DNA of 64,000 nt from CBDDIP01 sp965279405 (GCA_965279405.1 OZ257157.1:3038001-3102000); one strand, 5' to 3'. Positions 17,941-27,305 are shown, numbered from the stretch's first letter. Translations and numbers: made by a program. The notes: generated from the sequence alone by a model not told the origin.

Positions 17941-18849
17941 ATGGATCAGCGCCACATCGCCACCGCATCGCTCGCGTCCCGACAGGACGGAGCAATCAGT
18001 CTCGACCAACTCGAACGATTCGGTGTCGACAAGCATCGCCGCCACCGATGGCTCCGCGATGGCCTGATCGAACGGTCCGGGCCCCGGTCGTTCACGGCCG
18101 CAGGCTCACCGTCGACGTGGAAGCGATCGGTACGGTGCGGGATGTTCGATCTCGGCGGAGAGGGGTTCGTCGCTGGTCGCTCGTCGTCTCGGCTGCTCGG
18201 ATTGGATGGCTTCAACTCGGACCACGTCGAGTTGATCGTGCCGAGGTCGGCTCGGGGGCGTCGGTCGCCGGCCGATGTCCGCTCGACGTCGCGCCCGTTC
18301 GAGCCCGGAGACATCGTGATCGCTGATGGCCTTCGATGCTTGAGCGCGCACCGAACGATCCTCGAGGCGCACACGTTCGGATTCACCCGCGACGAGCTGG
18401 AACGAGCGGTCGACAGCGCCGTCCGCAAGCGGCTCATCTCGGAGCAACGACTGCGTGCGGCGATCATCGAACTGAACCAGGAACTGCAACGCGGCACACG
18501 CCTGTTGACGGACGTGGTCATCGACGCCGGCGGTGAGAGCAAGCTGGAGCGTGCGTTCCTGCGGCTGCTGCGTCGCGGTGGACTTCCGAGGCCGGAGCTG
18601 CAGCGGATCTACCGCGAGGGCACGCGCACGATTGCCAGGGTCGACGCCGTCTTCCCGGGCAACCTCGTCGTCGAGCTGGACGGTCATGGTTCGCACGCGA
18701 CGCGGCAGGAGCGCCAGCGCGACGCGCAGCGACGGACGGAGTTGCTGCTGAAGGGCTGCCGGGTCCTGACGTTCACCTACGACGACGTGCGCTTCCGACC
18801 CGACTGGGTTCTTGTCCAGTTGGCCGAAGCCCTTCGCCAGGTCGCGTGA
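17941..18849 (+). CDS. AbiEi-like antitoxin domain / DUF559 endonuclease-fold protein
   Basis: 302 residues. The N-terminal ~60 residues form a winged-helix typical of AbiEi-family antitoxin domains (LASRQDGAISLDQLERFGVDKHRRHRWLRDGLIERS). The C-terminal ~110 residues match DUF559, a Vsr-like PD-(D/E)xK nuclease fold: ESKLERAFLRLLRR, then RVDAVFPGNLVVELDGHGSH with the metal-binding D...E-x-D pattern, then TFTYDDVRFRPDWV. Such fusions are abundant in actinobacteria and their target is unknown. There is no obvious toxin partner. The gene is bracketed by two near-identical stem-loops, which suggests insertion as a unit. Confidence 0.7.
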   Translation: MDQRHIATASLASRQDGAISLDQLERFGVDKHRRHRWLRDGLIERSGPRSFTAAGSPSTWKRSVRCGMFDLGGEGFVAGRSSSRLLGLDGFNSDHVELIVPRSARGRRSPADVRSTSRPFEPGDIVIADGLRCLSAHRTILEAHTFGFTRDELERAVDSAVRKRLISEQRLRAAIIELNQELQRGTRLLTDVVIDAGGESKLERAFLRLLRRGGLPRPELQRIYREGTRTIARVDAVFPGNLVVELDGHGSHATRQERQRDAQRRTELLLKGCRVLTFTYDDVRFRPDWVLVQLAEALRQVA

Positions 18850-18857
18850 TCCTTCGC

Positions 18858-18900
18858 TCAGGCATCACAGGTTGTGCCAGGAGCAACCTCTGATGCCTGA
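18858..18900 (+). repeat. Stem-loop repeat, copy 2 (terminator-like, after the AbiEi/DUF559 gene)
   Basis: Arms 18858-18875 and 18883-18900 enclose a seven-base loop (GCCAGGA), with two mismatches. The right arm is identical to that of copy 1 at 17876-17893, and the two copies lie in the same orientation about 1 kb apart. It begins eight bases after the stop of the gene at 17941-18849. Confidence 0.65.
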
Positions 18901-18948
18901 GTGGGGTGGCTGGGTGGGACGGGGGTGGGTGGGGTAGAACGGGGGATC

Positions 18949-20130
18949 GTGTCACGGGGTCATCGAGCGCCGCTGCCCGCGGGGTACTGGACCATCTGGA
19001 CCACCGTCGCGCTGGACCTGGTGGGCTTCGGCATCGTCGTGCCGATCCTCGGCCGGTACGCCGAGCGGTTCGGCGCATCGGGCCTGCAGGTGGGACTGCT
19101 GTTCGCCGCCTTCTCGTTCGCCCAGTTCGTCTTCTCGCCACTCCTCGGGCGGTTGAGCGACCGCATCGGGCGCAAGCCGGTGATCATCATCTCGCTCGTC
19201 GGCACGGCGGTCGGCAGCTTCGTCACCGGCGCGGCCAACGTGCTGTGGCTGCTGTTCGCCGGCCGGATCATCGACGGCGCGTCCGGCGGCAGCCTCTCCG
19301 TGGCCCAGGCCGCGGTGGCCGACATCGCCCCCGAGGAGCAGCGCGAGAAGCTGATCGGGATGCTCGGGGCGGCGTTCGGCGTCGGCTTCGTGCTCGGCCC
19401 GGCCCTCGGCGGGCTCGCCGCGCTGGGCGGGCCGCACGTGCCGTTCTACGTCGCTGCTGCGCTGGCGGGGATCAACGCCGTCGCCGCGCTCATCCGCCTG
19501 CCGGAGACCAAGCGCGAGGCGCCGGCCGTGCGCGAGCACGTCGAGCTGCCACGCACCCGGGTGCTGCGCCAACTGGCGATCGTCGGGCTGATCACGACGA
19601 TCTCGTTCGTCGCCTTCGAGGCGACGTTCTCGCTGTTCGGCAAGGCCCGCTTCGGTCTCGACGAGGGTTCGTCGGCGCTCGTCTTCCTCGGCGTCGGGCT
19701 GGTGCTCGTCGGCATCCAGGGCGGTGGCTACGCCCGGCTCGTCGACCGCATCGGCGTGCCCGCGCTCTACCGCAACGGGCTCGTGCTGATGGCCTTCGGC
19801 TTGATCGCCATGTCGTTCGCCAAGAACTGGGCGGTGCTCATCATCGCCCTCGTCCTGCTCTCGTTCGGGCAGGGCTTCGCCTCGCCCTCGGTCACCTCGC
19901 TCGTGACCAAGCACGCGCCGGCGCACCAACGCGGGCAAGCGCTCGGCTTCCAGCAATCGGCCACCGCAGTCGGGCGGATGACCGGCCCGCCCCTCGCCGG
20001 CCTGATGTTCGATCGCGTCGGCGTGTGGAGCCCGTACGTCGCCGGCGCAGGGCTCTGCGCGATCGGTGTCGCGCTGGCGCTCGGTTGGGGCCTGTTCCGC
20101 CCGACCCGCGTGGACGCGGCGGTCTCGTGA
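18949..20130 (+). CDS. MFS efflux transporter (DHA1/TetA-like)
   Basis: 393 residues from GTG 18949. Twelve membrane helices are evident, with the MFS loop 2-3 signature GRLSDRIGRKPVI after helix 2 and a helix-5 segment (GAAFGVGFVLGPALGGLAA) like motif C of drug antiporters. This arrangement indicates a drug or metabolite:H+ exporter of the inner membrane. The longer reading back to 18901 would begin at the edge of the stem-loop and is rejected. A TAGAAC -10-like element lies eight bases before the GTG. The next gene overlaps by four bases. Substrate unknown. Confidence 0.85.
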   Translation: MSRGHRAPLPAGYWTIWTTVALDLVGFGIVVPILGRYAERFGASGLQVGLLFAAFSFAQFVFSPLLGRLSDRIGRKPVIIISLVGTAVGSFVTGAANVLWLLFAGRIIDGASGGSLSVAQAAVADIAPEEQREKLIGMLGAAFGVGFVLGPALGGLAALGGPHVPFYVAAALAGINAVAALIRLPETKREAPAVREHVELPRTRVLRQLAIVGLITTISFVAFEATFSLFGKARFGLDEGSSALVFLGVGLVLVGIQGGGYARLVDRIGVPALYRNGLVLMAFGLIAMSFAKNWAVLIIALVLLSFGQGFASPSVTSLVTKHAPAHQRGQALGFQQSATAVGRMTGPPLAGLMFDRVGVWSPYVAGAGLCAIGVALALGWGLFRPTRVDAAVS

Positions 20131-20543
20131 TCGAGCTCGCGCCCGGCTCGTACGTCGGCACCGGTGACGGCATCGAGAGTGGGCCGTTCACGGCGCGCAT
20201 CGACATCGCCTCGTTGCCGAACGGCGGCGTCTCGCTCGACTACGTGGCGCGCTCCACCGAGCACGGTCTCCTGCACGAGGAGCACACGTTGCTCGTCGTC
20301 GGGCCGGACGGTCGCGACCAGCTCGTGATCGCCCACGGCGAGTCACCGTTCCTGACGACGATGACCGCCATCGAGCCAGGAGCAATCCGCTTCGGGCAAC
20401 CGGTGCCGTTCGGCCCGTACGTGATGGAGATCGTCATCGAGCTCCCCGAGCCGGGCCGCATCCTGTATGCGTGGTGGTGGGCGCCCGCCGGCGGAACACC
20501 GGTCGAGCAGTCGCGCGCCGACGTCCGCCTCGTCGCCGGCTGA
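20127..20543 (+). CDS. Conserved hypothetical protein (138 aa)
   Basis: A short soluble protein starting at GTG 20127, overlapping the MFS stop as GTGA. The sequence is beta-rich (GPFTARIDIASLPNGGVSLDYVARSTEHGLLHEEHTLLVVG) and looks like a small single-domain beta-barrel. No catalytic motif or membrane segment is visible. Translational coupling to the transporter is the only functional clue. It ends two bases from the stop of the convergent peptidase. Confidence 0.7.
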   Translation: MIELAPGSYVGTGDGIESGPFTARIDIASLPNGGVSLDYVARSTEHGLLHEEHTLLVVGPDGRDQLVIAHGESPFLTTMTAIEPGAIRFGQPVPFGPYVMEIVIELPEPGRILYAWWWAPAGGTPVEQSRADVRLVAG

Positions 20544-20545
20544 GC

Positions 20546-21619
20546 TCACCCGAGCAGCGCGAGGACCTCGTCGACCTCGAGGCCGAGCGCGACGTTGCCG
20601 TCGCGGCCGACCACCGTGTCGGCACAGAACAGCGCGTTGAGCACCGCCTCCTCGGTCGCGTCGACCACCGCCTCGAACACCGGGTTCAGCGAACCGTCAC
20701 CGAGCACCGACACGGTCTGGATGCCTTCTGGCCGCCGCACGTTGCGATTGGTCGTGCTGAAGGCGAGGAAGATCTCGCCGCTGCCGTGATGGCCGACGGA
20801 ACCCAGCCGAGCGAGGCCGAGCCCGACGCGAGCGGCGACGCGCTCGCACTGGTGGTGGGTGAGCGGGATGTCGGTGGCGACGATGCCGATGCAACTGCCT
20901 GCCGGGTCGCGGCGTGTCCGCACGCGCTCCAGGTGCTCACCGACGAGCATCCCGCGCAGGCGAAACTGCTCGAGCGACCCGAAGTTGGACAGCACGAGCA
21001 CGCCGACCGTGCCGAGCCCGTCGACCACACGTGACGACGTGCCGATGCCGGCTTTGCGATCGAAGGTGATCATCCCCGTACCGGCGCCGATCGCGCCCTG
21101 ACGCACCGGCCCGCCGACCGCGTTGTCGATCGCTGCACGCGCCGTGTCAGCGGTGACCCAGCGGCGGCGCGCCTCGTCGAGCCACGAGTCGTCGCACTCG
21201 CCGACGGTCGGGATGACGAAGTCCTCGATGCCGACAGCGGGCGACGAATCGATCATCGCCCCGGCCAACCCGTCGAGCGCGCGGCTGACCGCCACTGTCC
21301 CGGTCAGCAGGATCGGTGCTTCGAGCGCGCCCCACTCGGCGATCTCCCAGCTGCCGGTCAGCTCGCCGGCGCCGTTGAGCACAGCCGCGCCGGCGGCCAT
21401 CGGGCGATGGAACATCGACGCCAGCTGGTCGGGAACGATGGCCGTGACCCCGGTGCGGGCGATGCCGTCATCACCATCACGCCAGATCGTCTCGTGGCCG
21501 ACGCGCACGCCCGGCACGTCGGTGATCGCGTTCAGCGGACCGGGCAGCGTGGAGGACATGACCACGCCGAGCTCACGCGCAGTCGGACGAGGCGCGGGCG
21601 GACCGATCGGCGACGACAT
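20546..21619 (-). CDS. P1-family aminopeptidase (DmpA/BapA type, S58)
   Basis: 357 residues. N-terminal ITDVPGVRVGHETIW is the family opening; GAIGAGTGMITFDRKAGIGTSSR and VGVLVLSNFGSLEQFRLRG hold the self-processing site region, where the Ser in SNFGS becomes the N-terminal nucleophile of the beta subunit. Members are L-aminopeptidase/D-esterases or beta-peptidyl aminopeptidases. The C-terminus (SGEIFLAFSTTNRN) is also conserved. ATG 21619 is used; a later Met at residue 21 is possible. The gene is divergent from an S9 peptidase 41 bases away, hinting at common peptide use. Confidence 0.85.
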   Translation of the reverse strand: MSSPIGPPAPRPTARELGVVMSSTLPGPLNAITDVPGVRVGHETIWRDGDDGIARTGVTAIVPDQLASMFHRPMAAGAAVLNGAGELTGSWEIAEWGALEAPILLTGTVAVSRALDGLAGAMIDSSPAVGIEDFVIPTVGECDDSWLDEARRRWVTADTARAAIDNAVGGPVRQGAIGAGTGMITFDRKAGIGTSSRVVDGLGTVGVLVLSNFGSLEQFRLRGMLVGEHLERVRTRRDPAGSCIGIVATDIPLTHHQCERVAARVGLGLARLGSVGHHGSGEIFLAFSTTNRNVRRPEGIQTVSVLGDGSLNPVFEAVVDATEEAVLNALFCADTVVGRDGNVALGLEVDEVLALLG

Positions 21620-21660
21620 GGGGCGTGACGCTACGGGGCGCGAATAGTGTCGCCAGACGC

Positions 21661-23496
21661 ATGGCTGAGATCCCGCACCGCTTCTGGATCGGCAAGGACG
21701 AGCACGGTGGCATCCCGGTTCCTGTGAAGCGCCCCGACGCGCCGCCGGCGAAGCACTGGCGCCTGGCAGACATCGCCGCCACCGAACGACCGCGTCACCC
21801 GCGCCTGTCGCCCGACGGCAGCACCATCCTGTTCACGCTCGATCGCGACGGCGGCAGCGACGTGTGGACGATGCCGGTCGCCGGCGGCCAGCCGACCCGC
21901 ATCACCACGATCCGCGATCCCGCGCCGTCGTGGGAAGACGACCTTCCGGCGTGGTCGACGGACGGCACCACGATCGTCTTCAACCACCGCGGCACGCTGC
22001 AGGCGATCGCCGCGACGGGCGGCGGTCCGAGCCCGCTGATCGAAGCATCATCGCCGGCATTCGTCGCGCACGGTCGAGTTGCCGCCGTCGTCGAACGCGA
22101 CGAGCGAAGCGTGCTCGTCACCTTCGCCGCCGGTGATCGCTGGCCGGCAGTCCTCTACACGGGTGAGGGTGATGTCGTCGGCCCCGAGCCATCGCCCGAC
22201 GGTGAGCGCCTCGCCTTCGCCTTCCATCCGTTCGACGACCTCAACTGCAGCGAGATCATCGTCGTCGATGTCGTCGATGGAGCGACGACGACCGCGGCAT
22301 CGTTCGACTCCATGCACGCTCGCGGCCCCGCGTGGTCGCCGGACGGTGCACGCCTCGCGTTCAGCTGCGAGGCACCGGGGTGGTACGAGATCTTCGAGGT
22401 CGAGGTGGCTGGGGGCGAACCGCGCCAGGTGACCACGGACGGCGCCGACTTCAGCGACCTGATCTGGCATCCCGACGGCGCGACGATCACCGCCATCCGC
22501 ACCCGTCATGGCGTCAGCGATCTCGTGCGCGTCGACGTCGCCACCGGCGAGATCACCCTCCTCGCCGAAGGCGGCACGTGGAGCTCGCCGTGCCTGCTGC
22601 TCGACGGCGCGGTCGTCGCCGCACACGAGTCGCACGCCATCGCGCCGCGCCTCGTGAGCATCGGTGCAAGCGGCGAGCAGACCGTGCTCTTCGCACCCAC
22701 GCCGGCAGCCATCGCTGCGGCGCCGCACCGAGCTCCGGAGCACGTCTGGTTCCCGTCGTTCGACGGCCGGATGATCCCCGCCTTCCTCTTCCGCCCAGAG
22801 GGTGACGGTCCGTTCCCCGCCGTCGTCTACCCGCACGGCGGGCCGACGTCCCTCTACGGCGACGAGTGGGACGGCCCGGCGCAGCGCTTCCTCGACAAGG
22901 GCTACGCGTGGCTGGCGATCAACTTCCGCGGCTCGACCTCCTACGGCCGCGACCACGAGCGCGCCGACCATGGCGTGTGGGGCGTCGACGACACGAAGGA
23001 CTGCCTCGCCGCCCACGACTTCCTCGCCACGCTCGGCTGGGTGGATGCGTCGCGAGTTGCCATCTTCGGCAGCAGCTACGGCAGCTACATGGCGCTGTGC
23101 AGCGTCGTCGACGATCCGCAGCACCGCTACCGCGCGGCGGTCGCCAAGTACGGCGACTGCGACCTCGTCACCTCGTGGGCGCAAGGCGATCGCGGCGGCC
23201 GCCTCGACCTCGAGCGGATGATGCGCCGGCCGCAGGACGATCGAGTCGCCTACCGCAACGGCTCGCCGATCCACCGCATCGAACAGGTGCAGGTGCCGAT
23301 CCTCGTCGCCCACGGCGAGCAGGACGACCGCGTCAACCCGGCGCAGTCCGAGGAGCTCGTCGAAGCCCTGCGTCGCCTCGGCAAGACGTTCCAGTACGTC
23401 ACCTACCCGACCGAGGCGCACGGCCTGCTGCGCGCCTCACCGATGATCGACTTCTACGAGCGACTCGAGCGGTTCCTCGACTGGTACTTGATGTAG
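21661..23496 (+). CDS. S9 family prolyl-oligopeptidase-like serine peptidase
   Basis: 611 residues from ATG 21661. The N-terminal two-thirds shows beta-propeller blades (HPRLSPDGSTILFT, EPSPDGERLAFAFH, GPAWSPDGARLAFS, IWHPDGATITAI). The C-terminal alpha/beta-hydrolase domain has nucleophile Ser472 in GSSYG, an acid in HGEQDDRVNPAQ and the histidine in YPTEAHGLL. There is no signal peptide, so it is cytoplasmic. It probably trims oligopeptides. A TAGTGT box lies ten bases before the ATG. A peptide-type ABC importer follows downstream on the same strand. Confidence 0.88.
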   Translation: MAEIPHRFWIGKDEHGGIPVPVKRPDAPPAKHWRLADIAATERPRHPRLSPDGSTILFTLDRDGGSDVWTMPVAGGQPTRITTIRDPAPSWEDDLPAWSTDGTTIVFNHRGTLQAIAATGGGPSPLIEASSPAFVAHGRVAAVVERDERSVLVTFAAGDRWPAVLYTGEGDVVGPEPSPDGERLAFAFHPFDDLNCSEIIVVDVVDGATTTAASFDSMHARGPAWSPDGARLAFSCEAPGWYEIFEVEVAGGEPRQVTTDGADFSDLIWHPDGATITAIRTRHGVSDLVRVDVATGEITLLAEGGTWSSPCLLLDGAVVAAHESHAIAPRLVSIGASGEQTVLFAPTPAAIAAAPHRAPEHVWFPSFDGRMIPAFLFRPEGDGPFPAVVYPHGGPTSLYGDEWDGPAQRFLDKGYAWLAINFRGSTSYGRDHERADHGVWGVDDTKDCLAAHDFLATLGWVDASRVAIFGSSYGSYMALCSVVDDPQHRYRAAVAKYGDCDLVTSWAQGDRGGRLDLERMMRRPQDDRVAYRNGSPIHRIEQVQVPILVAHGEQDDRVNPAQSEELVEALRRLGKTFQYVTYPTEAHGLLRASPMIDFYERLERFLDWYLM

Positions 23497-23532
23497 CCAG
23501 ACAGCCCGGACACGAGATGTTCACCGCGACAT

Positions 23533-23574
23533 CGGAACGTCCGTTCCGGGCCTCGGAAACCTCGCGACTAGGGT
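23533..23574 (+). promoter_or_regulatory. Candidate operator and promoter of the peptide-importer operon
   Basis: A perfect inverted repeat, CGGAACG-TC-CGTTCCG (23533-23548), lies about 20 bases upstream of a TAGGGT -10 candidate (23569-23574). The first gene begins at 23611 behind a G-rich ribosome site, so unlike many genes here the mRNA would have a leader of about 30 bases. The repeat would cover the -35 region, which suits repression. Confidence 0.4.
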
Positions 23575-23610
23575 TCGCGTCGAACGACGAAGACAGCTCT
23601 CGGGGGGACC

Positions 23611-25419
23611 ATGAGGCAAGTGTTTGGGCGGCGTGGATGGCGCAGCGTGATGGCTGTTGGAGTGCTCGGCGTGACGTCGATCGCCGTGGGAACGCACAGC
23701 GCCGGTGCGACGACGCCGCCGACGACGAACGTCACGCTCACCATCGGGCTCACACAGGACATCGACAGCGCCAACGTCACCGTCGGCTACACGGTCGCGG
23801 CCTACGAGGTGTGGAACCTGCAGTACGCCACGCTGACCGACAAGGCCGCCGACGACTTCCACACGATCCCCGGTCTCGCCGAGAGCTGGACCGGAAGTGA
23901 CGATGGCCTGTCGTACACCTACAAGCTGCGTGACGGGTTGACGTGGAGCGATGGTCAGCCACTGACCGCTGACGACATCGCCTACACGATCAACACCAGC
24001 CGCGACGACGAGTGGACGAACCACTTCTCGACGACGCAGAACCTCACCGCCACCGTCGTCGACCCGCAGACGGTGACGATCACCTCGTCGGTGCCCGACC
24101 CGAAGCTGCCGACGATGGACGTCTACATCGTTCCCAAGCACATCTACGAGAAGCTCGACGCCGATGCGTTGGCCACCTACGACGGCTTGGACGGCGTCGG
24201 CAGCGGCCCATACACGCTCACCGAGCACAAGGTCGACCAGTCGTGGACGATGAAGGCCAACCCGTCCTACTGGGGCTGGAACGGCAAGACGCCGCCGATC
24301 GATCAGCTCGTGTTCCGCATCTTCACCAACGGCGACGCGATGGCGTCGGCGCTCGAGCAGGGTGAGATCGATGCGGCCCACAACCTCACGGCCAGCGCGT
24401 TCCAAGGTCTGGAGGGCAAGTCGGGGATCGTCACTGTGCAGGGCCTGCAGGGCGGCTTCGACGAACTGGCGATGAACGGCATGGCCGGCGGGCTCGGCGA
24501 CGGCAACCCGGCGCTGCTCAACCTCGACGTGCGCCACGCCATCGCCCGGTCGATCGATCGGGAGGCGATCTTCGACAAGGTTGCGCTGAACCTCGGCAAG
24601 GTCGGCAGCACGTTGTCCGTCTCGCCCGATCTCACGTGGCAGCCCGACATCCCCGAGGCCGACCAGTTGACCTACGACCCGGACGAAGCGAACAAGCTCC
24701 TCGACGCCGCCGGGTACAAGGACACGGACGGCGACGGCATCCGCGAAGACCCGGACGGCAACGATCTCGTGCTGCGCTACGGGCAGCGCAGCGACAGCGC
24801 GCTGGAGCCCGCCATCGGTGAGCTGGTGACGGCGTACCTCAAGGCGGTCGGCATCGGCACGACCGTGTCGGTGTACGACGACACCCAGCTCGGCAGCCAG
24901 ATCTACGACGGCACGTACGACTTGTTCGTCTGGGGCTGGACGCCGTTCGTCGACCCGGATCCGCAGCTGTCGTACTTCACGTGCGCCGAACTGACCACCG
25001 ATCCCGAGTCGCCTGGCAACAACGACGCGAACTGGTGCGACCCGAAGTACGACGAGCTCTACGAAGCGCAGAAGGTGGAGCTCGATCCGGCGAAGCGCAA
25101 GGAGATCGTCCGGGAGATGATCGCCTTCTTCTACACGAACAGCACGTACGTCGTGCTCCTCCAGGATCCTGATCTGCAGGCGTACCGCACCGACCGCTTC
25201 AGCGGCTGGATCCAGCAGCCGGCCAAGACCGGGCCCGTGCTCTTCAGCAACACGTCGCCGACGTACGTCAACCTCGTCCCGGTCGGCTCCGGTTCGAGCA
25301 AGGACGACGGCACCTCGACGGGGTTGATCATCGGGCTCGTCGCCGCCGGCGTCGTGATCGTGCTCGGCGCGGTCTTCCTGGCGACACGCAAGCGAGCAAC
25401 GGCCGACGAGCGGGAGTAG
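23611..25419 (+). CDS. Peptide/nickel-type ABC transporter substrate-binding protein with C-terminal membrane anchor
   Basis: 602 residues. An N-terminal signal sequence (RSVMAVGVLGVTSIAVGTHSAGA) has no lipobox cysteine. The body is SBP family 5 (DppA/OppA): GLAESWTGSDDGLSYTYKLRDGLTWSDGQPLTADDIAYT is the family signature. Unlike most such proteins it ends in a single hydrophobic helix (GLIIGLVAAGVVIVLGAVFLA, residues ~571-591) followed by basic residues, so it is probably held outside the membrane by a C-terminal anchor. It starts a five-gene operon with two permeases and two ATPases. Ligand could be an oligopeptide or another solute. Confidence 0.88.
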   Translation: MRQVFGRRGWRSVMAVGVLGVTSIAVGTHSAGATTPPTTNVTLTIGLTQDIDSANVTVGYTVAAYEVWNLQYATLTDKAADDFHTIPGLAESWTGSDDGLSYTYKLRDGLTWSDGQPLTADDIAYTINTSRDDEWTNHFSTTQNLTATVVDPQTVTITSSVPDPKLPTMDVYIVPKHIYEKLDADALATYDGLDGVGSGPYTLTEHKVDQSWTMKANPSYWGWNGKTPPIDQLVFRIFTNGDAMASALEQGEIDAAHNLTASAFQGLEGKSGIVTVQGLQGGFDELAMNGMAGGLGDGNPALLNLDVRHAIARSIDREAIFDKVALNLGKVGSTLSVSPDLTWQPDIPEADQLTYDPDEANKLLDAAGYKDTDGDGIREDPDGNDLVLRYGQRSDSALEPAIGELVTAYLKAVGIGTTVSVYDDTQLGSQIYDGTYDLFVWGWTPFVDPDPQLSYFTCAELTTDPESPGNNDANWCDPKYDELYEAQKVELDPAKRKEIVREMIAFFYTNSTYVVLLQDPDLQAYRTDRFSGWIQQPAKTGPVLFSNTSPTYVNLVPVGSGSSKDDGTSTGLIIGLVAAGVVIVLGAVFLATRKRATADERE

Positions 25420-25425
25420 CCGGCG

Positions 25426-26394
25426 ATGTCGGTCCGGTTCGTGGCGGGCAAGCTGATCGGTGCGGTCGCCACGCTGTTCTTCGTGCTGGTCGTCAACTTC
25501 TTCCTGTTCCGCGTGGTGCAGGACAACCCGATCCAGTCGATGTACCGCGGACGCAACCTGAGCGACTCGCAGATCGCCACGCTGGAGCGCAAGTTCGGGC
25601 TCGACCAACCGATGATCGTCCAGTTCGGCAAGTTCGTCCGCGAAACGGCCACCGGCAACCTCGGCGTCTCGATCCAGTCGAGCCGCGCCGTGACGAGCGA
25701 GATCGCCGATGCCATCTGGCCGACGATCTGGCTGGTCGGGCTGTCGACGACGCTGTCGATGGTGATCGGTGTGTGGCTGGGGATCAGCGCGGCGTGGGCG
25801 CGCGGCTCGCCGAAGGACACCGCCCTCACCTCGGGGAGCATGTTCTTCTACTCGGTGCCGGACTTCTGGCTGGGCATGTTGCTGCTCGGGTTCCTGTCGT
25901 TCAAGTTCCACATCTTCCCGACGGGCGGCTACGAGGACGCGGGGACGCACGCGTCTGGCGTCAGCCTGTTCCTCGATCGCGCCCAGCACATGGCGCTTCC
26001 CTGTCTGACGCTGACCCTCGCTTACATCGGTGAGTACTTCGTCGTCACTCGTGCCTCCGTGATCGACACGTCGCGAGAGGACTACCTGACCCTGGCCCGG
26101 GCGAAGGGTCTGGCCGATCGACTCGTGCGCCGACGGCACGCGGTGCCGAACGCGATGTTGCCGGTCGTCAGCCTGTCGGCGCTGAACTTCGGTTTCGTGC
26201 TCTCCGGCGCGATCGCCGTCGAGTCGATCTTCTCCTGGCCGGGGCTCGGGCTGAAGACGTTCAACGCCATCAAGGGTCCCGACCTCCCGCTGCTGCAGGG
26301 CCTGTTCCTGCTCTTCAGTGCAGCGGTGATCGTCGCCAACCTCGCCGCCGATCTGCTCTACGGCTACCTCGATCCACGGGTGCGCCGATCATGA
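25426..26394 (+). CDS. Peptide-type ABC transporter permease (DppB-like)
   Basis: 322 residues, six predicted helices, with the DppB N-terminus (KLIGAVATLFFVLVVNFFLFRVVQDNP) and the periplasmic-loop region containing ERKFGLDQPMIVQFGKFV. The EAA-type loop near TLARAKGLADRLVRRRHAVPNAMLPVV contacts the ATPases. It starts six bases after the binding-protein stop and overlaps the next permease by four bases. It forms the channel with the DppC-like protein. Confidence 0.92.
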   Translation: MSVRFVAGKLIGAVATLFFVLVVNFFLFRVVQDNPIQSMYRGRNLSDSQIATLERKFGLDQPMIVQFGKFVRETATGNLGVSIQSSRAVTSEIADAIWPTIWLVGLSTTLSMVIGVWLGISAAWARGSPKDTALTSGSMFFYSVPDFWLGMLLLGFLSFKFHIFPTGGYEDAGTHASGVSLFLDRAQHMALPCLTLTLAYIGEYFVVTRASVIDTSREDYLTLARAKGLADRLVRRRHAVPNAMLPVVSLSALNFGFVLSGAIAVESIFSWPGLGLKTFNAIKGPDLPLLQGLFLLFSAAVIVANLAADLLYGYLDPRVRRS

Positions 26395-27305
26395 GCACGA
26401 CGGCGCCGACGAAGATCCCCACCCTGCGTTCGGTGACGTGGTCGCGCCGCCGCCGTTCGTTCGCCGAGTCGTGGACCCTGTTCCGTCGAGACCGCCTCGC
26501 CTTGACGGGGTTCATCGTCCTCGTGCTCGTCGTGCTGATGGCGGTGCTCGCCCCGCTGATCGCCGACGAGCGAGACCTCAGCGTGCTCAACGACAACCCA
26601 GCGTGGGCCCGACCGAGCGGGTCGTTCTGGTTCGGCACCGACAACCTCGGTCGCAGCGTGTTCGCCAACTTCGTGTGGGGCGCGCGCGTCAGTCTGATCG
26701 TCGGCTTCGCCGCCACCGTCCTGACGATCGCCATCGGCAGCATCGTCGGCATCGTCGCTGGTGTGTCGGGCAAGTGGGTCGACGCCGGGCTGATGCGCCT
26801 GACCGACTGGTTCCTGGTCATCCCGTTCTTGCCGTTGGCGATCGTGCTGGCGCAGGTGCTCGGGCCGTCGCTGACGAACGTGATCTTCGTCATCGGGGTC
26901 ACGTCCTGGCCGTCGACAGCGCGGCTGCTCCGCGCTCAGGTGCTGACGGTGCGCGAACGTCTCTTCGTCGACCGCGCCCGCTCGTTGGGTGCCGGCCAGG
27001 GACGCATCATCCGCCGCCACATCCTGCCGAACGTGGCGCCGCTGATCCTGGCCAACGCGACGCTCGCCGTGCCGATCTCGATCCTCACCGAGACGACGCT
27101 CGCCTTCCTCGGGCTCGGCGATCCGACGCGTGTGTCGTGGGGCAAGACCCTCGAGCAGTCGTTCAGCGCCGGCGCCATCGGTCGCGAGGCGTGGTGGTAC
27201 TACCTGCCGGCGGGTCTGGGGATCGTCATCGTCGTGCTCGCCTTCACGTTGTGCGGGCGGGCGCTCGAAGAGATCCTCGATCCTCGACTGCGGGAGCGGC
27301 GATGA
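26391..27305 (+). CDS. Peptide-type ABC transporter permease (DppC-like)
   Basis: 304 residues, starting at ATG 26391 within the previous stop. The N-terminal cytoplasmic stretch (SWTLFRRDRLALTGFIVLVLVVLMAVLAPLIA) and the segment HWFGTDNLGRSVFA-like (FWFGTDNLGRSVFANFVWGARVSL) are diagnostic for DppC/OppC. The loop ARSLGAGQGRIIRRHILPNV is the ATPase-contact motif. It pairs with the DppB-like permease and is followed with overlap by the first ATPase. Confidence 0.92.
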   Translation: MSTTAPTKIPTLRSVTWSRRRRSFAESWTLFRRDRLALTGFIVLVLVVLMAVLAPLIADERDLSVLNDNPAWARPSGSFWFGTDNLGRSVFANFVWGARVSLIVGFAATVLTIAIGSIVGIVAGVSGKWVDAGLMRLTDWFLVIPFLPLAIVLAQVLGPSLTNVIFVIGVTSWPSTARLLRAQVLTVRERLFVDRARSLGAGQGRIIRRHILPNVAPLILANATLAVPISILTETTLAFLGLGDPTRVSWGKTLEQSFSAGAIGREAWWYYLPAGLGIVIVVLAFTLCGRALEEILDPRLRERR

